Shown here: piece by piece, positions 36,718 to 50,508 of the stretch
Layout: the number at the start of each line of letters is the position of its first letter
How positions within the stretch are numbered: position 1 is the stretch's first letter
DNA from: Larus michahellis
Lineage: Eukaryota; Chordata; Aves; Charadriiformes; Laridae
Reading direction: 5' to 3'
Length of the DNA: 64,000 nucleotides
NCBI RefSeq assembly: GCF_964199755.1
Contig: NC_133900.1
Coordinates: forward strand, 19,569,701-19,633,700
Position numbers and translations under genes: made by a program
Notes under the pieces: generated by a model
What the model was told of the DNA's origin: nothing
Databases searched by the model: none
What the model saw: the letters and a program-made list of their open reading frames with translations, nothing else

Positions 36718-39700
36718 GTGAGTCATACACTAATTTGTATGACAATATCAATTTTTCTAACGGGGGAACAACAGCCAGGTCTTATGAAGATTATTTAAGG
36801 GGCGAATTGAATAAGGCCACAGTGGCATTAGAACATTATGAGTAAAACTAGAGACAATACACTTTCTGTTCACCAGTCATGAAAAGAGGTAGCATAGATG
36901 GAGCAAACAATATGAAATGAATCTAGAAATATAAAATAATGAGCTGTGTATGCTTTGATCTTACTGGGCATTTAACCATCAAAGGTTTCTATGCACCAAG
37001 GAAACCTAAAGTATTTACATCATCATCTCCTGAGGCATTTTCTACTGGAAAAGCATACAGGGAATAAGGCACAAATCTCTCTGTGTAACTTCTATGAGGG
37101 CAGTAACTGTGGATGTGTGTTGGAAGCAGCCACTTTGGTATCGCATGGTGGGGAGCTATAGGCTCCTTTTGTGGAGTAGGGGCTATTTACACCTTGAAAG
37201 TAATGTGTTTCTGAGCCTGCCGGTACTGGAGTTGGGTATTTAAAAAGTCAATAATTTCTTTTAGAAGAAAGAGGAAAAAAAAATAGGCGTGAAACCCTTT
37301 TTGCTCTTCACATTTACATAACTTTTTGTTTTGTTCTGCAGGTTTTGTTAGAGTGGAAACAAACACAGACAGTGATGTCTGTTCTCTGAAGAAATCTTAA
37401 TCCAAAATAAAACTAGAAGCAGCAAACAGCAGTAACTAGCAAACAAAGGGAAACAAAGGAAGTGTGCAGGCTTTGAGAAGAAAAACAGTTTATACTGCAC
37501 ATTAGATGAGTATTATTATGGTTCCTAACTGCACTTAATGTAATTTCCCATAGTTTTATACTGATGGAGAAGGCATATTGACATAATATTTTAAGTAATA
37601 CATACAAACTTGAGATGCTCAGCTGCTGCAGGATAATTACTCAATAAATACTCAAAGAGAACAAAAGAACAACTAGGAACACAGAGAAGAGAACTGCAAA
37701 CTCCAGTCTGAACGCTTCAGTGGAGCTGTTTTCTGCTTGGGTATCTGGTATCTGTTTTCTCACAGGTTTAGATCTATACTACACTAGTCATTGATTTCCA
37801 ATCTCAAGGCTTCTCAATATTTACAGTAGTGCAGCTTCCCACGCAGCATCAAGCTTTTCTACTGTCTAAACATGATCTTTACAGTCCTTTTACAGTAACA
37901 GTCACTAGCCAGGGCTACTGTAACTCCTTGACAGTTGGTCATAACTGGCACATTCTTATTTTCCAAACACTAACTAAGCGATGAATGAGGCAAAAAGCTG
38001 ATGATAGGAAACAACTGCACTAACTCTGCCCTGCTGACTTTAACTGCACGGCTTTCCTGATATTTGACGTGAATTGCATGGCCTCATTCGGGAATGACAC
38101 GATAGGTTTAAGTGTAACATAACCGAGTTCGCGTTTTGATTGTGAAATGAATACTGGGGAAATGGAAAATACTTCATGGCTGTGAGCTATAGGCCCGCTT
38201 GCTGTCAGTGCCACAATTGATGGCCCCGTCGGCAGGGTAGCAGCGAGATAGTCTTTAGCAGCTTCTCAGGAAGTCCAATTTAATTAAAAGCTTATCTCTT
38301 AATACAATGCCAAGCTTCTATATGACAAAGAAGTGTTTCCCACTATGTAAGCTTTCACAGCATCGCACTGAGCAAAATGCTGACTTCTCTCTACAGCACA
38401 GTAGAGGAAATTACTGTTTTGCCTTTGTTTTCTGTGCTGCCGCAAGAAAGAGGGGTTCGAGAGAGTTTTTGTTTTCTTTCCTACATGCTTTCCAAGACAA
38501 GCAGACCATGAAAATCTGAGAAATAACTTAAAATGAGGCTTATTAAACTTGCATAAATCTGATTTTTATGGAGCCTGTGCCGTGCCTTTCGCTTATTGAA
38601 AGTAACAGTAAGAAGCTAATGTGAACTTGCAGGCAGATTAGCAGGCTCTTGCCGCAGTATGTTTTAGACTTTATGTCCAAGGAAGACTCTGGCACTCAAG
38701 TTGCTTAAGTGCTCTGATTGTAGCTTTCATTTTCAAGAAGTAGGAAAATAGCATGCAGAGCTCCTCGGAGCTTCAAAATTTAAGTGTCTAATTATTCACT
38801 AGAAGAGTAACTCATTTTTTTAGAGGAGGTTAGTAAAAGGAAAACCCAGACACTACTACTGTGCGTTTCCAACAGGTTGTAATGCTAACCATTGACATGA
38901 TTTGAGAACTGCCTAAAAGGCAAGGAATCCTTTGAGACTGCAGTTTGACAATGGCAAGTTTTAAAAATTGCATGTGGAAGAAAACAGAAACGTCTTTCAA
39001 ATGTATTTTAAAAAATTAATTTACTTCTCTGTGTTTATAGCTTCTATCTTTAGATGGATCTATTTCCTGCAAAAGTCATGCATATGTCACGAAAGTACTT
39101 CATGAATGTACATCATGGTAGGTTTTGCCTATTTTGTTTGGAGCAATTTCACTTTATATTACGAACAAATCTTTGAGTAACTGCTATATTAAATGAACAA
39201 AAATCGACCTGTAAAAAGGTAATGCACGTACCAAAGACCTTATTCTATCTAGATCCACCAGTCCCGTAACATTATTCCTGCTAGGTCCAATGGGGAAATT
39301 GTGTAGAGTAGAGCCTTAGTGACTATTCCACGATGCCAAAGTGTACCCAGTGTCAAGAGCTTTTTCCTATTATTTCCAGGTTTTCTAGGATACATACTGT
39401 GTATTGCTACGGAGTTCTTTTTTTTATTATTATTAAATTTGCTCATCTTCCTTTTGTTTAAAAAGGAATGCAAACTTTTCTCACTTACCTGTGTAGCTAA
39501 CATATGAATTTAGTATGAAATTACAGGAGAGAGAACTAATATAGCTCTTCTGGTATTAAGACCATACAAAAATATTTCAAAAAACATTTTTAAAAAAGCA
39601 TGTATGGTACTCTTTTGTAAAAGGAAACATTTCTGTCTAGTAGTTGTGCTCGCATTATACACATACCACTACTGTGGTAAAAATACACAAAATTTTTGTA

Positions 39701-42700
39701 TGTTATGTACAAAATATTGTACACAGTGTTGGTTACCTTATGTTGCAGAGCTAAGGACAGTAGAGAGAAGGGATATGTAACTCTTCCCTGATTTCCCCAT
39801 AAACCCACTTGTTTATACACATGGAAATCATGACCATGACTGTAGCATCCGAATTGCCAAACGTGTTGGAAGACAGTGAGGTATTCCACATTTTCTGTAG
39901 CCTCTTGAGAGCTTTTACTACTGCTGTCCTTGAGTAAAACACTGTATTCTTATTATCATGAAACATGGAGTTATCAAAGGCGTCACAAAAAGCCTTTCCC
40001 TTGAAACTCCGTTTGATGACTTTGAAAATACAACCCCACTTATAGGAGAAAACACCAAGGGAAAGAGTCTTGGATTGACTCCCTCTAAAGGAAGACTTTA
40101 AAAAATAATATTCAGTCTTTAAAAGTATTAGGAAAGCTAATCATTTCCCACAGCTGTCAAAGACTTGTTAAACATTACTTGTACTTATTCAAAGAAAAGC
40201 CTGACCCAACTTTTCCTCTGAATTATTAACCTGCTCTCATAAGAGTTGTCAGACGTGAACAAGAGATGGCTGAGATAGCTCTCTGGCCAAAATTCCAGTT
40301 GAGTGAACGAGCTGAAAATATAGCATGGCAAATACCAAACTTAAGAGATGGAAGTATCATCTCAGTCTGTTCAATGAATTCAAGACTTGCAATGCAAGAA
40401 TTGACTTTGCAGTTCAGGGATTTCCTATAGCAACTCTTTGGTATCCCTGCTGTGAGCTGATACTGGAGCTCTCTAGAAGGCACCAGAAGCAGGGGAGGAA
40501 CGAGCAAGCCGGCCCCTGCAGAGCTGCTGTCCCTGTGACAGCGGTGGAGGGAGGGTTTCAGCATGGCTGTATCGCCTTCCAGGAAGGAATGCCTCTCAGA
40601 AATGTCCTTCGTAGAAGCGGCTTTCTGAAGTCAAGGGGACGTGGTTGCTCTCGGGAGTCTGCAGGAGCGAACAGCCTCCTGCCCACCCTGATATGGAGTG
40701 AAGAAAATATCGTCTGTGTTTTGTAACATGGACTTCCAGTTTCTCAGGGAAAAGGTAGATTTTTACAGTGTTCTCTAAAGCTCGGGGCATGGGAAAAAAT
40801 CACATGAGGAATAGTCCTCAGGGAATGGCTCTGCAGAGACATATGTTGTTCTCTTTCTATGATATGTTTATATTTTTGAATTTCATCTTCTGATACTGTT
40901 GTTACCATTTTTTACCAAGAATTACTCAGTGTGGGAGCACACCTACTCTACGGAGAATTTCTTCATCTTAAGAGCTTCTCAGTGTGAGCGCCCATCCGGG
41001 CTGCAGATTTCTTGTTGTCACATTTTAGTAGTAGTGTGATCTGTTCTTGAGTCCCTCAGAGAAGTGGGTTACCCTTATTAAATTTCCTTTAATGTTTTTG
41101 TTTGTTTGTTTTGTTTTGTTTTTTTTAATTTTAATAATCTGTGCTTCTATATCACTAATTCTTTTTTTCATTTGGATGAAACCAATCCTCTAGATCAGTA
41201 GCGGGGTATATCCATGTACACACACACATAGACCTTATACAGGATATTTAAATTATCTTTCAACTCTCACTTTTTACCTTCTACATTTATATTATTACCT
41301 CACTAGGTTATGAATTGTTCTATTTCGCTTCCACTTTATTCCCTGTTGATGAGTTCCCTGGATCATAACCTAGAAGAGACCGAGGCTATGAGCTGCTCTG
41401 GAGACCTTTCCTGCATAGTTATGGCACATCCCCTCGGCATCAGGAGCGTGATCAGCATCCCATCGTGTGGGAAAGGCTGGGCCATAGAGCGTCGTTCAGC
41501 ATCACACCTGCCCTGTACAACTTAGAAATTTGCCGTTCTGGCAGCCCCTGGTGCAGCAGAGCTGGGGAGACAGGCAGGAGAGTGGCCAGTAGCTCAGGTA
41601 CTATAAGGATTCTCACAAACTCTTTGCATAAATATACAGCAATGCAGTAATGATTTTGTCATCCTCTTGGTTTTGTGGATCCAGAGCCACTCTGTGTCCC
41701 CTCCACAAGGGCTGTTGCTGTCTCTGCACCAGTTGCCTTCTGGTCTTCCCAGCCCAGCTGCCCAAACCATGCACCAGAAGGAGCATTCAATAGATGTTCG
41801 GTGACTTTCTACCAGTATCATCACTTTTATATTCTCAAAACTTGTCAATGGCAGCTCACTGCAGCAAGACAGAGTACCAGCGCGAAGATGGGACAAAGCT
41901 TGTTGTGCTGTCAGGCAGACCAGACCTCTGGGTCACAACAACGCTGTCAGCTGTGTCTGCGTGCCACCAAAAATACAGTCATCAGTGGGAGGTGCTTAGA
42001 TGTGCTTCTCTGGATTTCTTTCAGAATGAGAATCGTTGTGTTGCTTAATTGTCAATGAGAACACGGTTCAGATCGTGCTCACAAAAAAGGCGACACTCGG
42101 CTGATCATTCCCATTGCAGGGAAGAAAATGATTCCTATTCGCAGTCTCAGGAGATGGCTGGGCATGGAGCAAACTCGGCGAGGTCTGGAGAAGAATCTTG
42201 AATTATTAATATTAATAACAACAGTAAGTCATAAAATTTCTCAGAGATTCCTCTACATAATTTTTGTGCACTGCCTAAATTCTGGAAGTGGTTAATTATA
42301 TTCAGCAAATTTGTTAGCCATCAAAGTTTTACATTTGATACTATTTTGTTAAGTATTTCAATAGAAATACAGATGAGCAGTGTTTGGTTCTATTAACAAA
42401 CAAAATATTGGCAAAATCCAGTTCATTAGCGTGCTTATTCCATGCACCTTACAGACAAGTGGAGCTTCTGTTCCAGCCTGAGGAGTCTGATGAAATGGCT
42501 TTCTAATCCTACAGCCTGTTTCATATTCATGGAGGTGATTTACGAGAAACGAGGGGAGAATCTGCATAGAGCTTTAGGAACAGCTCAGATGCAAACTGAA
42601 GTTTCTGCGTGATAAGAGACATTCGTGATATCCTGACATTGATCTTGAAACCTACAAATGCCGATGTGTTTGCATTGTGGGATTTAAGTTGGGCTATTCC

Positions 42701-44252
42701 AGAGAAAGGAGCCAGACATTAAAAGTTAATCTAGTCAGAGACTGTTCTTTCCCACTATTATCCCCAAGCCTAGGTTGACCTTATTTCAGTGCCGTTTCTA
42801 CTAAACATTCTGAGGGCAAAGAGCAGGTTTTTCTTGGCAAATGAGAAGTGGTCTTATCATTATGGAAATATTTGTGACAGCTTAAAGTACCTGGCACTTT
42901 TTGTTACTTACAGCTTAAATTTGTCATGATACAGGTAGCTGTGGAGGATGTAACTAGTGAGAAGCAAAGTCTTGCGCGGGGGGTTGTTCAGACTCACGTG
43001 GAAAGGAGATCTGGTAAATGTGGGAGAACAGAAGCACTCATGAATGATACCTAAAGGAGTAACATAACTTCTCCATGTATAAAAGATATCTAAGTTTATG
43101 ATCCAGGTATGATACTGTTGGCTGCAAAATCAGCCCCTTTTGCATATTATTTCCTATGACTCCCAAACTCTTTATCGCTGCTTTCCAAAATAGTTACACA
43201 TCTAGTATATATGTATTGCTGACATTTTTTGTTTTAGTTAAACTAAATGACTGTCCCCAAAGACTGTCTGATCTGTGTCTTTGCCTACCTTTTCAGTGCT
43301 TACCAGTCTGCCAAGCCTCACATCATCTGCACATCTCCTTCAGTAAACTTTTAACGTCTTCCAAGTAATCAGTAAATATTTAGGATAATCTTGGTGTGTG
43401 AATTGCTCTGTGGAGAACACTATGGGTGTCACAGGGGTTTGCCTGTCTGTATACAGTTCTCTAGCACCGCTGTAGGTGCCGTAGGGTATCTGAGATGCCT
43501 GCACGGTTGCTGGCAGCTACAACACAGGACCTGGTGGAAATCTGCACCCTTGTAGGATGGTAGAGCCAGGTGTTTGAATGCCTCTCAAAGCAACTTGAGA
43601 GGAGATCCACTACAGGGCAAAAATCCTGCTGGTGCACCGTGAGACCTATTTGTTGTCATACAGTTCCTCCACTATCTAATTCTGCATCTCACATCAATCC
43701 CCTGAGCTGCCCTGTGACTTTGATGAGCCTGAGTGATCCAGATCCATGATAGCAAGTTTTCATGGGCAGAAGTTCACCTTCCATTGTCACTATACGCCAT
43801 GGGAATAATTTTTTCTCCTTTTTTTTCTATACCCTTGCATCAACTCTAAATATAATGGTATGTTATGCATTTAATATATGAAGGTAGTTTGTTCTTTGAG
43901 TTGAGTTTCGTTATTATTTTTTCCATTCCTTATCTTTTACTGAGCTCTCCTTGCTTACTTCTTATTTCTAAATGACATTTACAATACTAAACATGGAAAG
44001 TTTTGTACGCTGTGTGATACTGCAGAATATAATGATATGATTCAGGTGCAAATAGAGGCTCAAAATGAAGCATAGTGCTCCCAGCATGTTTAGGTAGTTC
44101 TATGTCATTATTCAGCCTGGTTGCACAGTCAAAAGTGTCTAAATGTGACTATAGGTAGAAAAAAAGAAAATGCATTTAAAGGATTGTCAAAAAAAAAAAA
44201 AGACATTGTACAATCAAGAGTGCGTTCATGTGTGCGTCTCTGTGTCTGTATA

Positions 44253-44526
44253 TCACAGAATCGCAGAATGGTTCGGGTTGGAAGGGACCTCAAAGACCAT
44301 CTAGTTCCAACCCCCCTGCCCTGGGCAGGGACACCTCCCACTAGACCAGGCTGCTCAAAGCCCCATCCAGCCTGGCCTTGGACACCTCCAGGGATGGGGC
44401 GGCCACAGCTTCCCTGGGCAACCTGTGCCAGTGCCTCACCACCCTCACAGGAAAGAATTTCTTCCTGATATCTAATCTAAATCTACCCTCTTCCAGTTTG
44501 AAACCATTGCCCCGTGTCCTATCACA
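44253..44526 (-). mobile_element. CR1 LINE fragment, best preserved copy
   Basis: The left edge tcacagaatcgcagaatgg is the reverse complement of the CR1 end. It is followed by a very well preserved 3' region: cgggttggaagggacctcaa, agttccaacccccctgccct, ccactagaccaggctgctca and gcttccctgggcaacctgtg. It runs about 274 nt before losing similarity at cccgtgtcctatcac. Preservation suggests a younger insertion than the copies at 2526 and 16640. An apparent 115-codon frame overlapping it is CR1 sequence and not a gene. Confidence 0.96.
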
Positions 44527-45941
44527 TATGCATACGGGCACACAACAGCTGTATATCGTTATCACAGTTTCTTGCTTACGAAACTCAAGCCAAATGAGAA
44601 CGTATTTTCCACAACACATGTTACTCCTGTACCCTCTCTATGTTACTTGTGTGCTGTAGCTGCTTTCAGGTTTTTGCTCCCTCCCGTAGTGCTGTTATGT
44701 AGCGGATTTCTAGCATTGCTGAGGATAGTTTGGATCATTACATATATCCTCAGAGAGAAATTTGTGGTTACTGAGGTTAAAAGTAAAATCACAGAAACGT
44801 TAAGATTTCTACTAATTCTCAGGATTTTGCGTTACTCTCTGTAATTAAAAACCTCACTTTTCTGTTCGCTAATTTCTTCTGCTGAAATTCTTTGTGAAAT
44901 ACAGGAAAAGAAGTCCCCGCTCAGAAAAGAATCTTCTGGCAATATTACAGGTTTTATTCCCAGTTTAGATACAGCATTATTCCTTTCTGTGAGAAACAAT
45001 AAAGTTTCGACAAGACCACTTTCTACTTAAATATGTGTAAAATGAATGTGCAAAAAAACCCAAACAAACAAACAAAAAAACAGCCAGTAACTAAAACAAT
45101 TTTTTTTTTGTCTTGTGGAAAAATCATGAACCTTTGCTATAGTTACTTATTGAACTGCTTGGCAGAATAAAGGAGCATGCGGGAAGGAATATAATAATTC
45201 AGTTTGCAATACAAAAAATGTGATTTATTCTACTAATAAGTTAACAGGCACAATATATGATATCAGTGCACTAGAGCTACATGAATCCGCTATTATAAGA
45301 GGGAATTTAAAAAATCTTTTTGTAATAACTTCCGTATGGAAATGGTTATCCCATAGTTATGTTCATGAGAGGAAATCAAATGCAATCTCAGATTTTAAAA
45401 GACTGCATTTATTGTCTATTGACACAATAATAAGAGGGGGGAATTTCAAGTACACTACCAGTATAGTAGGGAGATTTTTCTTCTTTTTTTTTTTTAAACT
45501 TTGATTATAAAAACTTGGAGAAAGGAAGGGGAGATTCTAGGAAGCCTTTAAATTTAGAGTTTGTTGTTTGTTTTTTTTTCCCTTGCCTCCCACATGGGTA
45601 CAGATCATAAAATCTGTGACCAGGAAGGTCAATGTGTTTAAATATAATTCAAATCCATATCCAGGCCTACGGAAAATCTGCTCTGCCAAAATTATCTGTA
45701 CTCTGTGGTGCAAAATAATGTTCTTGTGTTGCTTTTCGACAGACAACTTCACACACACACAAAGACGTACAGATATATGGGAAAACATTATATTTCCCGT
45801 ATTGCATAAAGTAGAGAGAGGGTTAACGAGCAAACATTACACATTGACTTTCTTTGCTCTTATGTGTTAAAAGCATGTCGTTGTGTTCGCAGTAGAAACA
45901 GCTAACACAAGCTAAAAATGAATTTTCTTTCTCATCCCCAG

Positions 45942-46159
45942 TTTTTATTGAGTTTCATCTTCCTGTTCACTGCCATGGGCTATTATTCTGTACACCTGCA
46001 CTCAGCCAGAAATATAATGAAAAAGAATCAATCTCTGAAAAGAAAGTTATCTCCAGCCAATAACGTTGGGCCACTTTCCTGGGTCCTGCAGTGTTTCCTC
46101 CAATTGCCCAAATGCCTTACCATTATAGACTGAAGACAGTCTCTCAGCTGCTCTTCCCG
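45942..46159 (+). other. Spliceable segment without an open frame
   Basis: A strong acceptor (ttttctttctcatccccag) and a strong donor (ttcccg|gtaagtac) bound 218 nt, but all three frames contain stops. A second such block follows after 326 nt: an acceptor (atatttatattctag) at 46485 and a donor (actct|gtaagtaac) at 46596. There one frame encodes a hydrophobic stretch ending in a stop at 46586. The pair would suit two exons of a long non-coding RNA or untranslated region. There is no independent support for transcription. Confidence 0.2.
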
Positions 46160-46689
46160 GTAAGTACAAAATCACTGTGCACTACCCAGGCGATCTAGAA
46201 TATGATATTAATACTGCGGAATTCGTTAGGGCAGAATGAAAACAGTGTTAATTTGTGTATCCAGAATAGATTGGCTGAAAATCAATGAACAGGAATATCA
46301 GAAAACCATTATTTCTGAAAAAATGGGGGAGTGCTTCAGTATTCCGTGTGCGCGTTGTCTTTTTTGTGTTCAAAGCTGCTCGGGCTCTCTTTGTGATTTT
46401 TCTCAGTTCAAAATTAAAGTATTGCAGAAATTTATTGACTAGTAGCAAACTTGCAAGGCATTCACTGAGAATATTTATATTCTAGGCTTTTTGCCCGCAT
46501 GTACGAGTATTCTGTTCGTGACTGGGTTATCATTGCTGTTGGAATCAGTTTCCCAGTGTTGACATTCATAACTATCTATTTTAAGTGACCACTCTGTAAG
46601 TAACTTCCCACGTTATATTCATTTATTTCAGCAAACATTCCTGCTGCTAAACTAATTTTCTAGAACGCAAATGTATAGGTAGTATGGAC

Positions 46690-46742
46690 TACCTATATAT
46701 TGTAAATATATATTTATGAATACCTATATATTTGTAAATATA
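46690..46742. repeat. AT-rich tandem duplication, unit about 32 nt
   Basis: The motif acctatatattgtaaatata at 46690 recurs as acctatatatttgtaaatat at 46722. It is a simple local duplication in AT-rich sequence. Confidence 0.7.
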
Positions 46743-49574
46743 ATCAGGTTTTGACTGCCTTGAGAAAGTATGCCTACCCTCTTCTGTAGAAGCAATATAT
46801 AAAATATAATATCACTACTATAAGTGTATTATTTCCCGATCTACTGTGAGGCAAACGTGGAAATAACGAGCCTGCTGGGTCACTGATTCAATAGTTACCG
46901 TTGACAGGTGTTTGGGTACACTTTAACGAGTGACTCGATCTCTGCTCGAAATGAATGGAAACAGGACAGTAATTTAGCAAATACAACAGCCCTGGCACAG
47001 AGCGCTTGCTGTCAGGAGGGCAGAACTGATTGTTACTCTGCAGAAGGACTTCACAATCAGGAATATTAATAAGACCTTTTTTTTTTACATTTCCACCCTT
47101 AGAAACTGCAAGTGAAGAACATTTCAAAATTGATTGTATAACACTTCTGAAATCTTTTCTTTGGTGAAGGCACTTCTGCCAGAACTTGATGACAAACAAT
47201 TAAGACGTGTTGGAAGTGTTATCTCAGGTAGAGTTCATTTCCACCGAGTCCATGACAAATTTGTCAGCGCGAGAACCAAATGTCGCACTCCAAATTCTTC
47301 CAGTTTGACTTCAGCCAAGTCTACTCCATGCCCAGCTTCAGACAGCACGGCGGTATGTCACCTTCCACAGGAAAAATATTCGGAGACTCTGCATGTATTG
47401 AAGAGAAGATCAGGTAAAAAATGCGTCCTGTGAGAAATGTACATTTTACTTTCAGCTGAGGGTATCTAAGCTCTCAGAAAAGAGAGGGTTATTTATCAGG
47501 GCTTCTTTGGACAGACAGCAATCTACAAGCACAGACAAAGATTTAGACAGCTTGGAAGTTAGATGTAAAGAGGTTCTGTAGATGACCGAGATATTTAGAA
47601 AGGACTTTTCGTGTGCTCAAGCAGGAGTTGAACTCCACAGATCGACATGCGGTAGATTACTCGCTGAGATGGGGGCATGCTGCATTTCTGGGCTAGCACG
47701 TGTCAGTGTCTTCAATTATTTAATTTCCCCCCAATTATTTATTCCGCCTGTTGTCTGCTCCGATGACTGTTTGGCTGGTCTGACTGTTCATACATCCAGT
47801 GTGGGTGGCTGTTTCCGAAAAATCCCAGATGTTAAGGAAACATTCGGGGGTGAAACGAGGGAAATGAAAAGTCAGTTCATGGATATGTTAAAAATGTTTG
47901 ATTCATTCCATAACAGGATAGAAGGAACATTTTTTTTTTTTTTTGGCAAGGTTTGGGTTATAGTTTAGTAGTTTAGTTCTGGGTAAAGCTAGGACCACCT
48001 TGTTCTGTTTCTGAGGCTATGGATGTGCACAGATCCGATATGTAAAAACAGGCTGACACGCTCTCTCATGCCATAGACTTGAGCCTAAAATCCCTTGTCA
48101 CACACACGGGGAAGCCCACCCTGGCTGATCCCTGGTGGGACAGCATCTCACAGGGGTTGAGGAACCTGGCTGAAGACACTTGGCTTTGCAACCTACACCC
48201 TGAGCTGCAGTGCAGCTCTGGTTGCACTTGCCTCCATCTGTCTGAGGAGGAGGCTCAAGATGGAGCCATCTTCCTTCAAACTGTCCTGCAAATCCTAGTT
48301 TTGTTATTGCCTGGTAAAGTTGAAAAGAGCCTGCTCCTTGGGTCATCTTCTTTGCAGGTTTATTTAGACTGACATTCGTCTAACTGGAAAGATTTTATCT
48401 CATCTTCATTAAGACACTTTTGAAGACGAACTTTAAAGACAAGACCTTGCCTAATAAGAGTGTTTTCTTTTAAAAGTGTTGTGATTAAATATGGTTAATT
48501 ACCATCTTATTCCAAATCCGCTGATTATAAAACCAATTATATGGGAGCCAAGAACACACGGTTCCTTCTGGCTGCACTGGAAATAAGTCACGTTGAAGCC
48601 AAATTAACTTTTTAACTGCACTCATGATCTGTAAACAGGCTCTCAAAAATGAATTCCCGTGCTCCCTTCTTTTCTAGCACTCTCCACCCTGCGCTTTCGC
48701 AAAGCTGTACCAGCCCAGCGATTGCGCTCTGCTCTCTTCAGCACAGCCCAGAGAAGCTGATTCCTACTCATTTGGTACTCCAGATTTATATCCCAACGTT
48801 TGACATGTCAGGTGGTGTTTCCCCGTCGCCATAGTATACTGCAGCTGTTCTCAGAACGTAGGGTTAGGCCAAGAGCTGATTTAAATTATAGCTGTAGTGC
48901 CATCTCATGTGATTTCTCTTGTGCAAATCTAAAAGCAGAGCGTGTGCCAAATGGTTCCTATATAGCAGTTCCCTTATAGAATCCTTGTGTAGCTGAAGCG
49001 CGGCTTTATCTAGAAGAGAGGAATTGCCACAGAGACACATAATAAAGTGATTTTTAAAACCGTAAATCTGCTTAATGGTGACTACTTGTTCACTCAAAAA
49101 ACCAAATTGACGTTATAGTATATTTTTTTGGTACAGCATTAGCAGATAAACAGCTTTTCCCCCCCTGCTCCCCAGAAGGTTGTTTAGGAAAAAGAAAGAA
49201 TAGCAGAGAGCAGATGCGTGTTGTGCACTTCCACTGACTCATTTATTCCTCGCTCCCTCTCACTGCCTGTGTCCTCTGCCTTCCTGGGGTTCCTAATCTG
49301 GGCCGGTATTAGGACCACTTTTTTGTGGTTTTCAAAAATAAACTGTATCATTCCTACTGAATGATAAATCAGGAAGTGAAGTTAATCAGACATCCCTAAG
49401 GGAATGTATTAATATGTCAGTTTCAGGCATCTCACCTGAAATTGCTTATCTTTTGGTCACAGTATATTAAAAGGCTACCCTAGGCACGCTGATTATTGAA
49501 AATTCAATTTTTGCATGTGGATACATGTTTCCTGTGGCACGTTTAGTTAGCCGGTCTTCACTTTTTGCTTCTAG

Positions 49575-49739
49575 GAAAAAAAACTTACCTTGTTGTCAGC
49601 GTTGCAAGCCCTTGCTTGTCAAAGGATCAGCAGTAGGTAAGAAAACAGCATCCCAGGCTTTCTTGAATACTCTAAACTTGAAAACGTTGTCCAAGACAGA
49701 GCAAATGGAAGAACTGCAGAAGTACCGCACTCCATTTAA
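49575..49739 (+). other. Candidate exon D (splice-bounded open segment)
   Basis: An acceptor (cactttttgcttctag) and a strong donor (ttaa|gtaagac) bound 165 nt. The frame from 49576 is open for 54 codons, basic and hydrophilic, including KTEQMEELQKYRTPF. Phase is 2 in and 2 out. The codon completed with the next candidate would be aat (Asn). A second strong donor-like site (tag|gtaaga, near 49635) lies inside the segment, so an alternative shorter exon is possible. No protein family is recognised. Confidence 0.28.
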
Positions 49740-50008
49740 GTAAGACAGCAGACACTGTCTTATTCATGTACTTCTCTCTGAGCTTATTTTCTTTTCTGAG
49801 GCTATTTAGTAATTCCTTCAGCTTAATGAGCTACCATTTGGCAAACACTAAGCATCTTTGATTTAGTGATGTGACACTCTTAAAAAGAATCTGCAGTAAA
49901 TGCGCTCAGAGCTGGCTGCTGGCTCTCTGGCATGATAGCAGGCACGGACTTCAAATAAAAACAAGTACTTTGTTACTGACAAGAAACTCCACGTTGTTTC
50001 TGCATTAG

Positions 50009-50133
50009 TCGTACTGTACGTCAACCTCTGTCAGTGTGGGACCGCTTGCTGTCGTCACATGAAATTAGCCTAACGTGGGAGGTCCAGTCCAGGATTCAGA
50101 AAGGCGCTGCAGAGGTTGAGTACCTGGAGCAGG
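50009..50133 (+). other. Candidate exon E (splice-bounded open segment)
   Basis: The acceptor is tgtttctgcattag. The frame from 50010 is open for 67 codons to a stop at 50211, and a donor (gcagg|gtacaa) near 50133 would end the exon before that. Residues include PLSVWDRLLSSHEISLTWEV followed by a charged stretch, which reads like a genuine helical segment. Entry phase agrees with candidate D. The 3' boundary is less certain than the 5' one, because I chose the donor partly for phase with the next segment. Confidence 0.28.
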
Positions 50134-50366
50134 GTACAAAGACTTGGTGGAATTTTGCTGAAGAATCTGGAATTATCTCCATGGTGATTTTCTTCAAGCG
50201 TTGTCTTACTTAAGTCTCTTAATTGCCTTTGTAAAGGTTATCTCAATCATATGACTGAACCAAATAGAGACTTAGGCTCTGCAAGTTTCTCATGGCAGCA
50301 GTTGAAGTTAACAAAATTCTCTTTCCTTTCTGTTCTGCTTCTTTCTTTCGGTATTTTTTAAAAAAG

Positions 50367-50455
50367 AAACGAAAATTCCTATTCTTCCAACAACTTGGAA
50401 AAGAGAAGTTCTACCCTTAACTTTGTACAAAATGCTGGAGAACTACCCCTATACA
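50367..50455 (+). other. Candidate exon F (splice-bounded open segment)
   Basis: A long pyrimidine tract (about 50320-50354) ends in aaaaaag, and the segment runs 89 nt to a donor (taca|gtatgtat; gt at 50456). In the frame compatible with candidate E it encodes 29 residues including KREVLPLTLYKMLENYPYT. A competing frame across the same bases is also open until a tag just downstream, so frame choice rests on phase alone. Confidence 0.25.
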
Positions 50456-50484
50456 GTATGTATGAATAGTTGTAGAAGAATTTG

Positions 50485-50508
50485 CCCCCCCCCCCCCCTT
50501 TTTTTTTT
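50485..50508. repeat. C14-T10 homopolymer junction
   Basis: Fourteen C are followed directly by ten T. Such tracts often have uncertain length in assemblies. A G-quadruplex on the minus strand is possible in principle. Confidence 0.85.

Larger units (their letters stand above)
31151..44252. other. Mostly non-coding sequence with candidate exons
   Basis: Apart from the splice-bounded segments listed separately, no gene is recognised. A stretch about 33640-33760 and another about 34320-34520 have a repeat-free, TAAT-rich texture like conserved non-coding DNA. GC-richer patches at 40470-40700, 41340-41800 and 43420-43800 carry no recognised repeat family. Confidence 0.45.

Noticed and set aside
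47103..47412. Protein-like frame (LLPELDDKQLRRVGSVISG) with a donor at 47412
   Set aside because: A stop at 47131 separates it from the good acceptor at 47102, the remaining acceptors are weak, and its exit phase does not fit the 49575 segment. Interesting, but not supportable as an exon.
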